A stretch of 64,000 nucleotides of DNA from CACIIZ01 sp045565285 (GTDB taxonomy: Bacteria > Pseudomonadota > Alphaproteobacteria > Rhodobacterales > Rhodobacteraceae): assembly GCA_045565285.1 (NCBI GenBank), contig JBJLFR010000018.1, positions 1 to 64,000 of the forward strand, in the 5' to 3' direction. Shown piece by piece: positions 45,058-55,198 of this stretch. Numbering within the stretch: the first letter of the stretch is position 1; the number at the start of each line of letters is the position of its first letter. Below the pieces are notes generated by a model. That model had not been told where the DNA came from. It did no database searches and saw nothing but the letters and a program-made list of their open reading frames with translations. The translations under genes and the position numbers were made by a program.

Positions 45058-48000
45058 ATGAAGAATATAGTAGATTGGGCTGGCCAAAGAGCAAGAATGG
45101 TTCTATTCTTTGTGGTTTTATCACTGATTGCTGGTTTAAATTCCTACTTCAATCTACCTAAAGAAGGTGAGCCAGATATAGAAATCCCAGTAGTTTTTAT
45201 TTCTGTTCCTTTCCAAGGTATATCTGCTGAAGATAGTGAAGCTTTATTAGTCAAACCCCTAGAAAAAGAATTATCTGAACTTAAAGGTTTGAAGAATATG
45301 TCTTCAACCGCTGCAGAAAGTTATGCAGGCGTGTTTTTAGAATTTGATTATGGTTGGGATAGAGAGGCAACATTAGCTGATATAAGAGATAAAACTAATA
45401 AAGCAGAAAGCAACTTCCCTGATGGTGCTGATCAATATTCAATAAATGAAATTAATTTTTCCGAATTTCCAATAGTTATAGTGACAGTATCTGGGAATAT
45501 TCCTGAAAGAACATTAACTAAAGTAGCCAAAGAACTACAGGATGTAATTGAGACAGTCCCTACTGTGTTAGAAGCTGGTTTATCAGGTGTAAGAGAGGAG
45601 GTTGTGGAAGTTATAATAGATCCATTAAAGCTTGAATTATATAACATAACAGCAGGTGAATTGTATCAAATTGTAAACAATAATAATAAACTTATTGCCG
45701 CAGGTGATGTAGAAGTTGGAACTGGATCTTATGGTATAAAAATTCCGTCAAGTTTTAAAACAACTAATGATGTTTATAACCTTCCTATAAAAAAAAATGG
45801 GGATAGGTTAGTTAATCTTGGTGACGTAGCTGAAATTAGACTGACTTTTAAAGATAGAACTGGAATGGCTAGATTTAATGGCAAAACTACTATGGCAATT
45901 CAAGTTATTAAAAGAAAAGGATCTAACCTAATTCAAACAGTTGCTGATGTGAAAAAAATTGTTAACGAATATAAAGAAACATGGCCTCCCCTCCTTCAAA
46001 ATAATTTAAAAATTAACTTTTCATTAGATAATTCTAAACAAGTAAAAGGGATGGTTGATTCACTTGAGTCTGCAGTTTTAACTGCAATTGCTTTAGTAAT
46101 GATTGTAGTCTTAGCTTCACTAGGTACTAGATCTGCATTATTAGTCGGTTTTGCTATACCTATGTCTTTTATGCTAACCTTTGCGCTGCTCGCTGTTTTT
46201 AATATCTCAATTTCTAATATTGTTATGTTTGGCTTAATTTTAGCAGTTGGAATGTTAGTTGATGGAGCCATTATTGTTGTTGAATATGCAGATAGAGAGA
46301 TAAAAAGAAACGTAGGTCCAATGCGAGCTTATTCAGCAGCTGCAAAGAGAATGTTTTGGCCAATTATTTCATCTACAGCAACAACACTTTGTGCCTTTTT
46401 ACCTATGTTATTTTGGCCAGGTGTAGCTGGACAATTTATGGGAAATCTGCCTGTAACTATCATTTTTGTTCTTTCCGCATCATTAATAGTAGTGCTAATT
46501 TATTTACCCGTTGTAGGAGGGGTAACAGGGAGAATTTCAAGAAAAATGAATTATATAGCAGAAGAAATAAACAAAGTAATGTCGTTTTATTTCAGAATAA
46601 TAATTTTTATAATTATCATATTTTTATCATTTTTTACTGCCTATTATTTACTAATTTCACTTTTTATTAAAACTAATAACATAGCGTCTCTAGCATTTAT
46701 CTCTATCTTTTTTTTAGAATGTATTTCGTTGTCAATTCTAACTTCTTCTTTCAAAGTAAAAAAAGAAAATGAAATTTATGAATATAGAAGAACTTTTCTT
46801 GGAAAAGTCTACTTCTTTTTGATAGGTAATCCAGTAATGCCGATCATAACTGTATTGATGAGTATAATTATTATTTTTTTGATTATTCAAACTTTTAAAC
46901 AAAACAGTAAAGGAGTAGAGTTTTTTGTAGAAACAGAATTTGAGCAGGCAGTAGCACATGTAAGAGCAAGAGGAAATTTATCAATCTCTGAAAAAGATAG
47001 ATTAGTAAAAATGGTTGAAAATGAAATCTTAGGGGTTGAAGGGGTTGAAGCAGTTTTTGCCTTTACTGGCCCTGGTGGCTTTACTAATGCTGATGGTATT
47101 GGTGACGCAAAGCCAATTGATACCATTGGTGGAATACAAATTGAATTATCCGCTTGGAATAAGAGAAAACCAGGTAAAGAAATAATTGAAGAAATTAATT
47201 TAAAACTAAAAAAATTACCTGGTGTAAAAGCACAAATTTCTGAGCAAATAAGAGGTCCTTCTTCACCTAAACCTGTTTTTATTAGAATTTCAGGTACAAA
47301 TAGAATTAAATTATTAGAAGCTGCCCAATTAATTAGGAATAAATTAGAATCTAACCCTGCTTTAAAAGATGTTGGAGATACCAGACCTTTGCCTGGAATA
47401 GATTGGCAGTTTGACGTTGATGTAGCAGCTACAGGAATATATGGAACAGATGTAGCAACAATAGGTGGTATTATACAATTAGTAACAAAGGGTATAAACT
47501 TAGGTAATATGAGAACTGAAGACTCTGATGAAGAACTTGAAATAAGAGTTCGTTTTCCTGAAAAAGATCGATTATTATCTACTATAGATAATTTAAAAGT
47601 AAGAACAAGTATTGGATTAGTCCCTTTAACTAATCTAATTAGTAGAAAACCTGTACCAAAAATTGATAATATTTCTAGGGTAAATAAATCAAGAATTTTT
47701 GATATTTCAGCCGATGTAAAAGATGGTGAAAATGCTAATGAACAAATTGCTAAGATTGAAGAATGGCTTAATATTGATGATCCACTTCCAAAAGAAGTAG
47801 ATTGGAGTTTTACGGGGGAAGCTAATGACCAGGCTGAAAGCCAAGCCTTTTTAACTGTAGCTTTTAGTGGGGCACTTGGTTTAATGTTTGTAATTTTACT
47901 TGCACAATTTAATAGTTTTTATAATTCTATTTTAGTTCTTCTTGCAGTTATTATGTCAACTATTGGAGTATTAATTGGTATGCTCATTATGAATCAAACT

Positions 48001-48438
48001 TTTTCAGTAATTATGACAGGAACAGGGATAGTAGCTTTGGCAGGAATTGTAGTTAATAATAATATTGTTCTGATAGATACTTATCAGCAATACATAACTT
48101 CAATGAATAAGATTGAAGCAATTATCAGAACTGTTGAAGACCGTATTCGTCCTGTTTTGTTAACAACTATAACTACGATGGCAGGTTTAACTCCAATGAT
48201 GTTTGGATTATCCTTAGATTTTCAAAATGGAGGTTATACATTAAATGAACCTACAGTAACATGGTGGAAGCAGTTAGCTACAGCTATAGTTTTTGGTTTA
48301 GGTTTCGCAACAATACTAACTCTTTTATTAACCCCTACCCTTTTAGCATTAAGGTATTGGTGGGTAACTTTATTAAAATTAATTATAAGTAAAATTATAA
48401 GAAATAATTTCGATAAAAAATCAGTTCCAGCTGAATAA
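45058..48438 (+). CDS. RND efflux permease, HAE1-type
   Basis: Proton-driven exporter of the AcrB/MexB superfamily, 1126 residues. Features are the opening PEGEPDIEIPVV-type segment (KEGEPDIEIPVVFISVPF), the first transmembrane block with the acidic residue in AVGMLVDGAIIVVEYADRE (proton relay region, near 400), two periplasmic loops and the closing FGLGFATILTLLLTPTLLALRYW. The middle near residues 500-600 holds extra hydrophobic helices. Substrate unknown. Confidence 0.93.
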   Translation: MKNIVDWAGQRARMVLFFVVLSLIAGLNSYFNLPKEGEPDIEIPVVFISVPFQGISAEDSEALLVKPLEKELSELKGLKNMSSTAAESYAGVFLEFDYGWDREATLADIRDKTNKAESNFPDGADQYSINEINFSEFPIVIVTVSGNIPERTLTKVAKELQDVIETVPTVLEAGLSGVREEVVEVIIDPLKLELYNITAGELYQIVNNNNKLIAAGDVEVGTGSYGIKIPSSFKTTNDVYNLPIKKNGDRLVNLGDVAEIRLTFKDRTGMARFNGKTTMAIQVIKRKGSNLIQTVADVKKIVNEYKETWPPLLQNNLKINFSLDNSKQVKGMVDSLESAVLTAIALVMIVVLASLGTRSALLVGFAIPMSFMLTFALLAVFNISISNIVMFGLILAVGMLVDGAIIVVEYADREIKRNVGPMRAYSAAAKRMFWPIISSTATTLCAFLPMLFWPGVAGQFMGNLPVTIIFVLSASLIVVLIYLPVVGGVTGRISRKMNYIAEEINKVMSFYFRIIIFIIIIFLSFFTAYYLLISLFIKTNNIASLAFISIFFLECISLSILTSSFKVKKENEIYEYRRTFLGKVYFFLIGNPVMPIITVLMSIIIIFLIIQTFKQNSKGVEFFVETEFEQAVAHVRARGNLSISEKDRLVKMVENEILGVEGVEAVFAFTGPGGFTNADGIGDAKPIDTIGGIQIELSAWNKRKPGKEIIEEINLKLKKLPGVKAQISEQIRGPSSPKPVFIRISGTNRIKLLEAAQLIRNKLESNPALKDVGDTRPLPGIDWQFDVDVAATGIYGTDVATIGGIIQLVTKGINLGNMRTEDSDEELEIRVRFPEKDRLLSTIDNLKVRTSIGLVPLTNLISRKPVPKIDNISRVNKSRIFDISADVKDGENANEQIAKIEEWLNIDDPLPKEVDWSFTGEANDQAESQAFLTVAFSGALGLMFVILLAQFNSFYNSILVLLAVIMSTIGVLIGMLIMNQTFSVIMTGTGIVALAGIVVNNNIVLIDTYQQYITSMNKIEAIIRTVEDRIRPVLLTTITTMAGLTPMMFGLSLDFQNGGYTLNEPTVTWWKQLATAIVFGLGFATILTLLLTPTLLALRYWWVTLLKLIISKIIRNNFDKKSVPAE

Positions 48439-48447
48439 AAATTACGC

Positions 48448-50227
48448 CTAGCTTAAAATTTCTGCGTCTTGATTTTTCCATAAAGTATAATAATCTCCTC
48501 TAGCATTTATAAGTTCAGAGTGAGTTCCATGCTCTATAATTTTCCCTGAATTTAAAACTATGATACGATCAACATCAGTAATAGCTGATAATCTGTGAGA
48601 AATTATTATCATTGAAGAATTTTGTTTTTCTTTTCTTAAATTTTTAAGTACTTTTTTCTCAGTACTATAGTCTAAGGATGATGTCGCCTCATCTAATAGT
48701 AATATAGGAGAATCCTTTAAAATTGTTCGTGCAATTCCAATTCTCTGTTTTTCACCACCAGAAAGCTTTAAACCTCTTTCACCAACTAAGGTGTTATAAC
48801 CGTCAGATAATGAATTTATAAAATTATCCAAACAAGCGATTTTTGCAGCTATTTTAATTTGTTTCAGACTTGCATTTTGATTTCCATACTTAATATTATA
48901 TAAGATAGTATCATTAAATAAAACAGTATCCTGGGGTACAACACCAATATTTTGGTGCAATGATTTTAGGGTGATGTCTTTAATGGATTGTCCATCAATA
49001 GAAATCTTTCCTCTATAGGGATCATAAAATCTAAATAAAAGTCTCCCTATAGTGGATTTACCACTACCAGTAATACCTACAACTGCAATTTGTTCCCCTT
49101 TGAAAATATTTAATGAAAAATTTTTCAAAATAGTTTTGTCCCTATTATAGAAGAAACTTACATTCTGAAATTGAATATTACAATTAGAAATAATTAGTGG
49201 TTTAGCATTTTTTTTATCTTTTATTTCAACTTTATTACTTAAAATTTGAAACATAGATTCTAAATCAACTAAGGCTTGTCTTATTTCTCTGTAAACTGAG
49301 CCAAGAAAGTTTAAAGGCATACTTAATTGTAAAATAATAGCATTTAAACCAACAAATGCTCCTAATGTTAAGTTTCCATTATTAACTTGCTTCATAGCTA
49401 AAATCATTATTACTAATAATCCTGTAGTAATAATAAGAGCTTGACCTAAATTTAACAAAGCTAAAGTTAAACTAGTTTTAACAGCAGCTTTTTGATAATT
49501 TTTTCTGGAATAATTATATCTATTCATTTCGTATTCTTGAGCACTAAAATATTTAACAGTCTCATAATTTAAAAGCCCATCAATTGCTTTTTGATTGGAA
49601 TCAGAATCAAATTCATTCATTTTTTTTCTAATCAAAACTCGCCACTCTGTTATTTTAAAAGTAAAAAAAGCATAAAAAATCAAGGAAGCTGAAACAATAA
49701 TTGTATAAATTATATCAAATTTATAAACCAAAATTATCATAACTAAAAAAAATTCAAAAATTAATGGAACTATATTAAAAAAACAAAAATCGTAATAAAA
49801 ATTCAGTACCAATAATTCCCCTTTCAACAATTCGGCTTAAAGCACCAGTTTTTCTTGTAAGATGAAAATTTAATGACAATGAATGAATATGGTTGAATGC
49901 CTTTAATGCAATTAATCTTAAAGCATTTTGTCCTACTGAAGCAAAAACTGCGTCTCTTAACTGAGTAAAACCTACACTTAATATTCTAAAAAAATTATAA
50001 ATTATAATAAAGCTTAAAGAACCAAAAAGAAATAAAAAAAAATTATCCTTTTTTTCGTAAGAGATTTCAAAAGAATCAATAATCCAGATTAAACTTACTG
50101 GTACGAGAACAGTGAAAATTTTTGCAAAAATAAGTGACAAAAATGATAAAATAACTCTTAATCGAAATTCAAAATTATTTTTAGGCCATAAAAAAGGAAT
50201 TATATTTTTTATAATTTCAAAATGCAT
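48448..50227 (-). CDS. Atm1/HMT1-type ABC exporter, frameshifted
   Basis: Half-transporter of the heavy-metal-tolerance / mitochondrial Atm1 family, which exports a glutathione-linked sulfur compound. The N-part opens at 50227 (MHFEIIKNIIPFLWPK) and includes TRKTGALSRIVERGIIGTEFLLRFLFF before a stop. The C-part (NIVPLIFEFFLVMI onward, Walker A TGSGKST, signature LSGGEKQR, Walker B LLLDEATSSLD, ISHRLSA) is in another frame. The break is at seven A (49777-49783); removing one base joins FLFF to NIVPLIFEFF as in intact relatives, about 593 residues. Confidence 0.88.
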
Positions 50228-50294
50228 ATTTTGATTTTCAACTACAATATTTTTGATTAATTTATTAAATTAGAGTTAAGTTGGATTAAAGGCT

Positions 50295-51647
50295 TTAATT
50301 CAATAGTGAGAAAATTTGACCAGGGTATATAAGGTTTGGATCTTTTATCAGATGGCTATTTTTGTTATATATCTCTACATACATAATTCCTCTGCCATAT
50401 ATTTTCCTGGCAATACGCCATAAACTGTTTCCAGGCTGTACAGTAATTGCTTCAGTAAATATTTTATCTAATAAATCTTTCGCCTCTTGCTTAAAGGGTG
50501 TTTCTATTCTAAATTTTACTTCACCACTATCTGAAGTCTCATCAACTCTGAGTTTATATATACCTGGTTTAACAAAACCTAAATCTACTGTCCAAGCTCC
50601 ATCCAAACTAGGCCTAGTTTTTCTTTGGAAATTATTATTAAGATATATAAGAACATTCATTTCCTTCCTTGCCCTACCAAATAAAATAGCAGTTCCATTT
50701 TCAGAATATTTTATCCTATCCAAGGTAAGATTCTCAACACTTATCGGTTTATATTCTTGCTGAATAATAAAATCGTCTTTTTCAACCTTAACAATAGTTA
50801 AATCATCTATTTTTTCATTGGAACCATTCTTACTATCTTTATGATTAATTATACCAGGCAAAATTAAAAAACTTCTTGTCTCATATACCCAATCTTCTTC
50901 TTTTTTTTCTAAATCCTGATTTGTCTCTTCAACTTTTTTATCAACTCTTGTGATAATTTTAAGTTCTTGAGGATCATTAGATGAAGTAATCTGTCCTGTG
51001 ATTACAAAATCCCCATCTTTATTTACCTCTGTTTTAGCTATTGTTTTATCGCCAATTTTTGCCTCTACAGTAGTTGATGGTTCTGCATTACCTGCTATTA
51101 CTGTAATACCACTTTCATCCACTCTTAAGATGTCAACTTTAGTTTCTTCTTTTTTTATAAAACCCTCGGTTTTATTGTTCAGTTTTGGGGAGTTTAAACT
51201 AGATAAATTTGACTCATTTTGAATATCAGTTTTTTTTGTTTTATCATTATTTTTTTCATCATTTAAACTAGATTGAAAATTAGATTGTTTTTTCTTTTTT
51301 AAATCATTAGGTTCAATAGTTTCAATTGTTTTATTTTTTAATAAATCTGCAACCTCTTGATTTTCAATATTTTCTTTTATAATTTTATCTTCTGATTTTT
51401 TTTCTATATTATTAGTTATTTTAGATGAGCTTTTTTTATCAACTGATGTATTGTTTTTAGAGTTTACATATTCGTCTAAATCTTCAGTATTTTTATTTGA
51501 TATTACTTTTTTAGTTTCTACTTCAACTTTAGTTAATTCATCTTCTTTAATAGACTGATTAACTATAGCATAAATCCCAATAGAAATAACTGCTACCAAT
51601 AATAATAAAGCACCAGGCCAACCAATTTTTAAAATAATCTTATTCAT
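50295..51647 (-). CDS. LysM-domain membrane-anchored protein
   Basis: 450 residues: one N-terminal transmembrane helix (GWPGALLLLVAVISIGIYAI), a long low-complexity Lys/Asn/Glu/Ser linker to about residue 170, two beta-rich Ig-like segments (VIAGNAEPSTTVEAKIGDKTI and AILFGRARKEMNVLIYLN) and a C-terminal LysM (VQPGNSLWRIARKIYGRGI). It likely binds peptidoglycan in the periplasm. This layout matches alphaproteobacterial LysM proteins of unknown exact role. Confidence 0.8.
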   Translation of the reverse strand: MNKIILKIGWPGALLLLVAVISIGIYAIVNQSIKEDELTKVEVETKKVISNKNTEDLDEYVNSKNNTSVDKKSSSKITNNIEKKSEDKIIKENIENQEVADLLKNKTIETIEPNDLKKKKQSNFQSSLNDEKNNDKTKKTDIQNESNLSSLNSPKLNNKTEGFIKKEETKVDILRVDESGITVIAGNAEPSTTVEAKIGDKTIAKTEVNKDGDFVITGQITSSNDPQELKIITRVDKKVEETNQDLEKKEEDWVYETRSFLILPGIINHKDSKNGSNEKIDDLTIVKVEKDDFIIQQEYKPISVENLTLDRIKYSENGTAILFGRARKEMNVLIYLNNNFQRKTRPSLDGAWTVDLGFVKPGIYKLRVDETSDSGEVKFRIETPFKQEAKDLLDKIFTEAITVQPGNSLWRIARKIYGRGIMYVEIYNKNSHLIKDPNLIYPGQIFSLLN

Positions 51648-51732
51648 ATTTTATTTATAAACTTTAAAAAATATATCTTTCTGGAGTTAAACACAAGAAT
51701 ACTGTTACAGTAAATAAAAAAGGGAATTAATA

Positions 51733-52308
51733 ATGTCAAAAGAGAGAATAAAATCAATATGTGTTTATTGTGGATCACGTTTAGGATTATCAAATGAGTA
51801 TACTGATAATGCAAAAATTTTGGGGAAGAAAATAGCATATAATAATCTTAAGCTTGTATATGGTGGAGGAAATATAGGACTTATGGGAATTTTAGCAGAA
51901 TCATGCAAACAGAATGGGGGTAAAATATTAGGTGTAATACCATATAACCTTACAAAAAAAGAACAAGGGAAGCAAAATATTTCAAATTATATTATAACTG
52001 AGGACATGCACGAAAGAAAAAAAATTATGTACATGAATTCTGATATGATCATAGCACTTCCTGGGGGAATAGGTACTCTTGAAGAACTTTTTGAAATGTT
52101 AACTTGGAAACAACTTGGGTTTCATAAAAAACCAGTTTATTTATTAAATATTTTGGATTATTGGGATAGTCTATTGAATCTATTAGATATTATGATTAAA
52201 AAAGGGTTTTTAGAAAAAGAAGCAAATAATTATTTTAAAGTTTGTGAAACAGTTGATGAAATTTTTTTAGATTTAAAAAAAGAAGGATTAATTGTATCAA
52301 AAGAATAA
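51733..52308 (+). CDS. LOG family protein (nucleoside monophosphate phosphoribohydrolase-like)
   Basis: 191 residues with the LOG motifs SICVYCGSRLG, VYGGGNIGLMG and PGGIGTLEELFE near residue 115. LOG enzymes cleave ribose 5'-monophosphate from cytokinin nucleotides or related AMP derivatives. In marine bacteria the true substrate is uncertain. Its last 79 bases overlap the convergent EamA gene. Confidence 0.88.
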   Translation: MSKERIKSICVYCGSRLGLSNEYTDNAKILGKKIAYNNLKLVYGGGNIGLMGILAESCKQNGGKILGVIPYNLTKKEQGKQNISNYIITEDMHERKKIMYMNSDMIIALPGGIGTLEELFEMLTWKQLGFHKKPVYLLNILDYWDSLLNLLDIMIKKGFLEKEANNYFKVCETVDEIFLDLKKEGLIVSKE

Positions 52309-53141
52309 AGTAATAAACCAAACCAAATAAAAGTAAAACTCAATAAATGTAAACTGCTAAATGGTTCGGAGAAAATAAAAACTGCAACTAAAAACTGTAG
52401 TGTTGGGTTTAGATAATTAATTAAACCTACTGTAGAATACTTTAATTTTCGTGTTGCAAATGAAAATAGGTAGAGGGGTAAAGCGGTAATCAGCCCTGAA
52501 ACTATAAGCAAAAAGTAATCACCTTGAGTTAGGTAATTAACTTTTTCTGGAAATTGAATACTTGTAAATAACAAAAATCCGAAAGCTAATGGGCATAATA
52601 AAAAAATCTCTATTGTAATAGTTATAAGGGGATCCAAGTCCATTTTTTTTTTTAAAAGACCATAAACAGCAAAAGTAGTCCCCATAATTATGGAAATCAA
52701 AGGAATAGACTGCATACCTAAGGATAGTAAAATAACTGAAATCAAAGCAAAAATTATCGCAATAAACTGAATTATTGTAAAACGTTCTTTAAAAAATATA
52801 AAACCAAATAATATAGCAATTAATGGAAAAACGTAATAGGCAAATGATGCCTGTAATACTTGATCTATACTAATTGAGTAAATAAAACCAAATTGATTTA
52901 TACCTATCATTATAGTTGCAAATAAAATTAAAATAAAAGTATTTAAATTTTTGATAATTCTAATTGTACTATTAGTTTTCTTTGAAGCTGCAACAAAAAA
53001 AAAAAGAAAAATGAAAGAAAAAATAATACGAAATGTCATTATTATTTCAGGAGTAATATGATCTAATAACCTATATAAAAGAGGAGAAAATCCCCAAATA
53101 CTACAAGCTATAATAACAGCTGAAAATGGAAAAAAGATCAA
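52230..53141 (-). CDS. EamA family transporter, RarD-like
   Basis: 303 residues with ten predicted transmembrane helices and the RarD style opening (ACSIWGFSPLLYRLLDHITPEIIMTFRIIFS). It is probably a small-molecule or amino acid exporter of the drug/metabolite transporter superfamily. The last about 25 residues go beyond the usual RarD end (LLLYSFDTI) and overlap the LOG gene on the other strand. Confidence 0.85.
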   Translation of the reverse strand: MIFFPFSAVIIACSIWGFSPLLYRLLDHITPEIIMTFRIIFSFIFLFFFVAASKKTNSTIRIIKNLNTFILILFATIMIGINQFGFIYSISIDQVLQASFAYYVFPLIAILFGFIFFKERFTIIQFIAIIFALISVILLSLGMQSIPLISIIMGTTFAVYGLLKKKMDLDPLITITIEIFLLCPLAFGFLLFTSIQFPEKVNYLTQGDYFLLIVSGLITALPLYLFSFATRKLKYSTVGLINYLNPTLQFLVAVFIFSEPFSSLHLLSFTFIWFGLLLYSFDTINPSFFKSKKISSTVSQTLK

Positions 53142-53148
53142 ATAGATA

Positions 53149-53751
53149 TTACTTTAATCGTGAAGCAACATTTTCCCAGTCAACTAGATTATCAATAAAA
53201 TTTGATAGGTAAGCAGGTCTTTTATTTCTAAAATCAATGTAATAGGAATGCTCCCAAACATCACATCCTAATAATGTATTCTGATTATGGCAAATTGGGT
53301 TAACACCATTCTCTGTTTTGGTAATTTTAAGCGATCCATCTTGATTCTGAACTAACCAGCACCAACCAGATCCAAATTGGCCTACTCCGGCCGCTAAAAA
53401 TTCTTCTTTAAATTTGTCAAAAGATCCAAAGTTTTCTGAAATTTTGTTTTCTAAATTTGATGGGATTTTCTTCCCGTTAGGTCCCATCATTTCCCAAAAT
53501 TGACAATGATTCCAATGTTGGGAAACATTATTAAATATTCCATTTTGAGATACTGTAGAACTACCATAAGTACCCAAAATTATTTCTTCAACTGACTTAT
53601 TTTCCCACTCAGTTCCGGAAATTAGTTTATTTCCATTATCCACATATGCTTTGTGATGTAAATCATGATGAAATTCCAAAGTTTCTCTGCTCATGCCTAG
53701 ATCTTCTAGTGAATCATGACTGTATGGTAAATCGGGTAAAGTAAAACTCAT
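53149..53751 (-). CDS. sodB: Superoxide dismutase, Fe/Mn family
   Basis: Removes superoxide. 200 residues with the metal ligands H in LEFHHDLHHKAYV, H in NNVSQHWNHCQFWEMM, and D/H in GCDVWEHSYYIDFRNKRPAYL. The glutamine-binding GQFGSGWCWL segment is present. Most alphaproteobacterial enzymes with this pattern are iron type; metal choice cannot be proven here. Confidence 0.95.
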   Translation of the reverse strand: MSFTLPDLPYSHDSLEDLGMSRETLEFHHDLHHKAYVDNGNKLISGTEWENKSVEEIILGTYGSSTVSQNGIFNNVSQHWNHCQFWEMMGPNGKKIPSNLENKISENFGSFDKFKEEFLAAGVGQFGSGWCWLVQNQDGSLKITKTENGVNPICHNQNTLLGCDVWEHSYYIDFRNKRPAYLSNFIDNLVDWENVASRLK

Positions 53752-53844
53752 TTTGGCCTCTAAATATATGTTATTAAATTTATAAATTCTATAATGTTTG
53801 CTTATATTACAAATCTAAATTTAAATTTCAACTACTTAAATTTT

Positions 53845-54198
53845 TTATATAGGCATAAGTAACGCACCTGCTTTACGTTGACTTGAAATTGTAATATTAA
53901 AAGCTCTACATGCAGTTGGAGTATTAAAACATTCACTAACGATATTTTTTTTAATTAAAAACTCATTAAATTTTTTATTCAATTTCTGATTTTGAATTCC
54001 AGTACCAATAAATAATATTTCCATATCTATAATATCATTTTCTAGAAAAGAAAAATCATCAAACCCAGTCCATTTGGAAACAATATTTGAAAAAAGAAAT
54101 ATTCCACCCTCATAGCTGTGATTATTAATATTAAAGCTATTAACACCATATCCCTGAATTGGTATACAATCTTCAAAAGAAGTTTCTGAAAATAACAA
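53845..54198 (-). CDS. Mth938-like domain protein (DUF498)
   Basis: 117 residues, compact alpha/beta fold of the Mth938/NDUFAF3 family (YGVNSFNINNHSYEGGIFLF, EILFIGTGIQNQ, TPTACRAFNI). In mitochondria the relative helps complex I assembly; in alphaproteobacteria it follows secF as here. TTG start at 54198, with TTAGGA overlapping the secF stop. Confidence 0.85.
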   Translation of the reverse strand: MLFSETSFEDCIPIQGYGVNSFNINNHSYEGGIFLFSNIVSKWTGFDDFSFLENDIIDMEILFIGTGIQNQKLNKKFNEFLIKKNIVSECFNTPTACRAFNITISSQRKAGALLMPI

Positions 54199-54208
54199 CT
54201 ATAAAATC

Positions 54209-55189
54209 CTAACTATCGAAATCATCAAAATTGGTACCTGGATTCCCAGAACCTTTATTACTCCAATCTCTTTTAACACCAAGTTTTAGTAATAAAGAAG
54301 ATGCAATAAAAATAGATGAATAGGTTCCAATCAATACTCCCCAAATCATTGCAAATGTAAAACCTCTAATTACCTCACCACCAAAAATAAATAGAGCTAA
54401 TAGAGCGAGCAATGTCGTTAATGAAGTTATAATTGTTCTACTTAAAGTTTCATTTATAGATTTGTTTAGCACTTCTATCAATTCAATTGACTGATATTTT
54501 TTTAAGTTCTCACGTATCCTATCAAAAACTATAACAGTATCATTTAATGAATAACCTACAATAGTTAAAAGAGCTGCAATTATCGATAAATTGAATTCTA
54601 ACCCTATTATTGAAAAAATACCTATCGTTACAACAACATCGTGTATCAAAGCTAGTACTGCACCCATTGAAAACTGCCATTCAAAACGTATCCAAATATA
54701 AAAAAGAACTGCAAAAACAGCTAAGCAAACAGCTAGAATAGCCTTTTTAACAAGTTCTCCTGAAATTTTAGAGCCAACACTCTCTGTTTGTAAAAAAGAA
54801 ATTCCATTTACAGTTTCACTTAGATTTTTTTTAACTGCAATTATCATATTATTTTGAACTTCTTCATCCCCATCTTGCTGTTCAATTTTGACTAGAAACA
54901 TTTGATTAGAAGTTCCGATTATTGAGTCTGCTGGATCTGAAATTTTAGTAACAACAGTATCACCTAATTCTAAAACATTTAAAGATTTTCTAATTTCTGT
55001 TATTGAGGAACTATTTGAGACTTTTATCATCAACATTGTACCACCACGAAAATCTATTCCATAATTTAGGCCATTTATAAGATAAAAGATAAAAGAAGTT
55101 AAAATAGCAACTCCTGATATCCAAACAGCTAATTTAGAGTTACCTAAAAAATTTATACTGGTATTACTCGGCACTAAGCGTAATCTCAT
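54209..55189 (-). CDS. secF: Protein translocase subunit SecF
   Basis: Inner-membrane SecDF partner powering late export steps. 326 residues with six transmembrane helices, GIDFRGGTMLMI near residue 44, and the SecF motif VGYSLNDTVIVFDRIRE near 210. Nine bases after secD. Confidence 0.95.
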   Translation of the reverse strand: MRLRLVPSNTSINFLGNSKLAVWISGVAILTSFIFYLINGLNYGIDFRGGTMLMIKVSNSSSITEIRKSLNVLELGDTVVTKISDPADSIIGTSNQMFLVKIEQQDGDEEVQNNMIIAVKKNLSETVNGISFLQTESVGSKISGELVKKAILAVCLAVFAVLFYIWIRFEWQFSMGAVLALIHDVVVTIGIFSIIGLEFNLSIIAALLTIVGYSLNDTVIVFDRIRENLKKYQSIELIEVLNKSINETLSRTIITSLTTLLALLALFIFGGEVIRGFTFAMIWGVLIGTYSSIFIASSLLLKLGVKRDWSNKGSGNPGTNFDDFDS

Positions 55190-55198
55190 GATAATGCC

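Noticed and set aside
50362..50763. A 133-codon plus-strand frame.
   Set aside because: Antisense to the LysM protein gene, which has clear domains.
51700..51712. TACTG-TTA-CAGTA palindrome between the LysM and LOG genes.
   Set aside because: Five-base arms of this kind recur by chance in AT-rich spacers, and neither neighbour suggests shared regulation.
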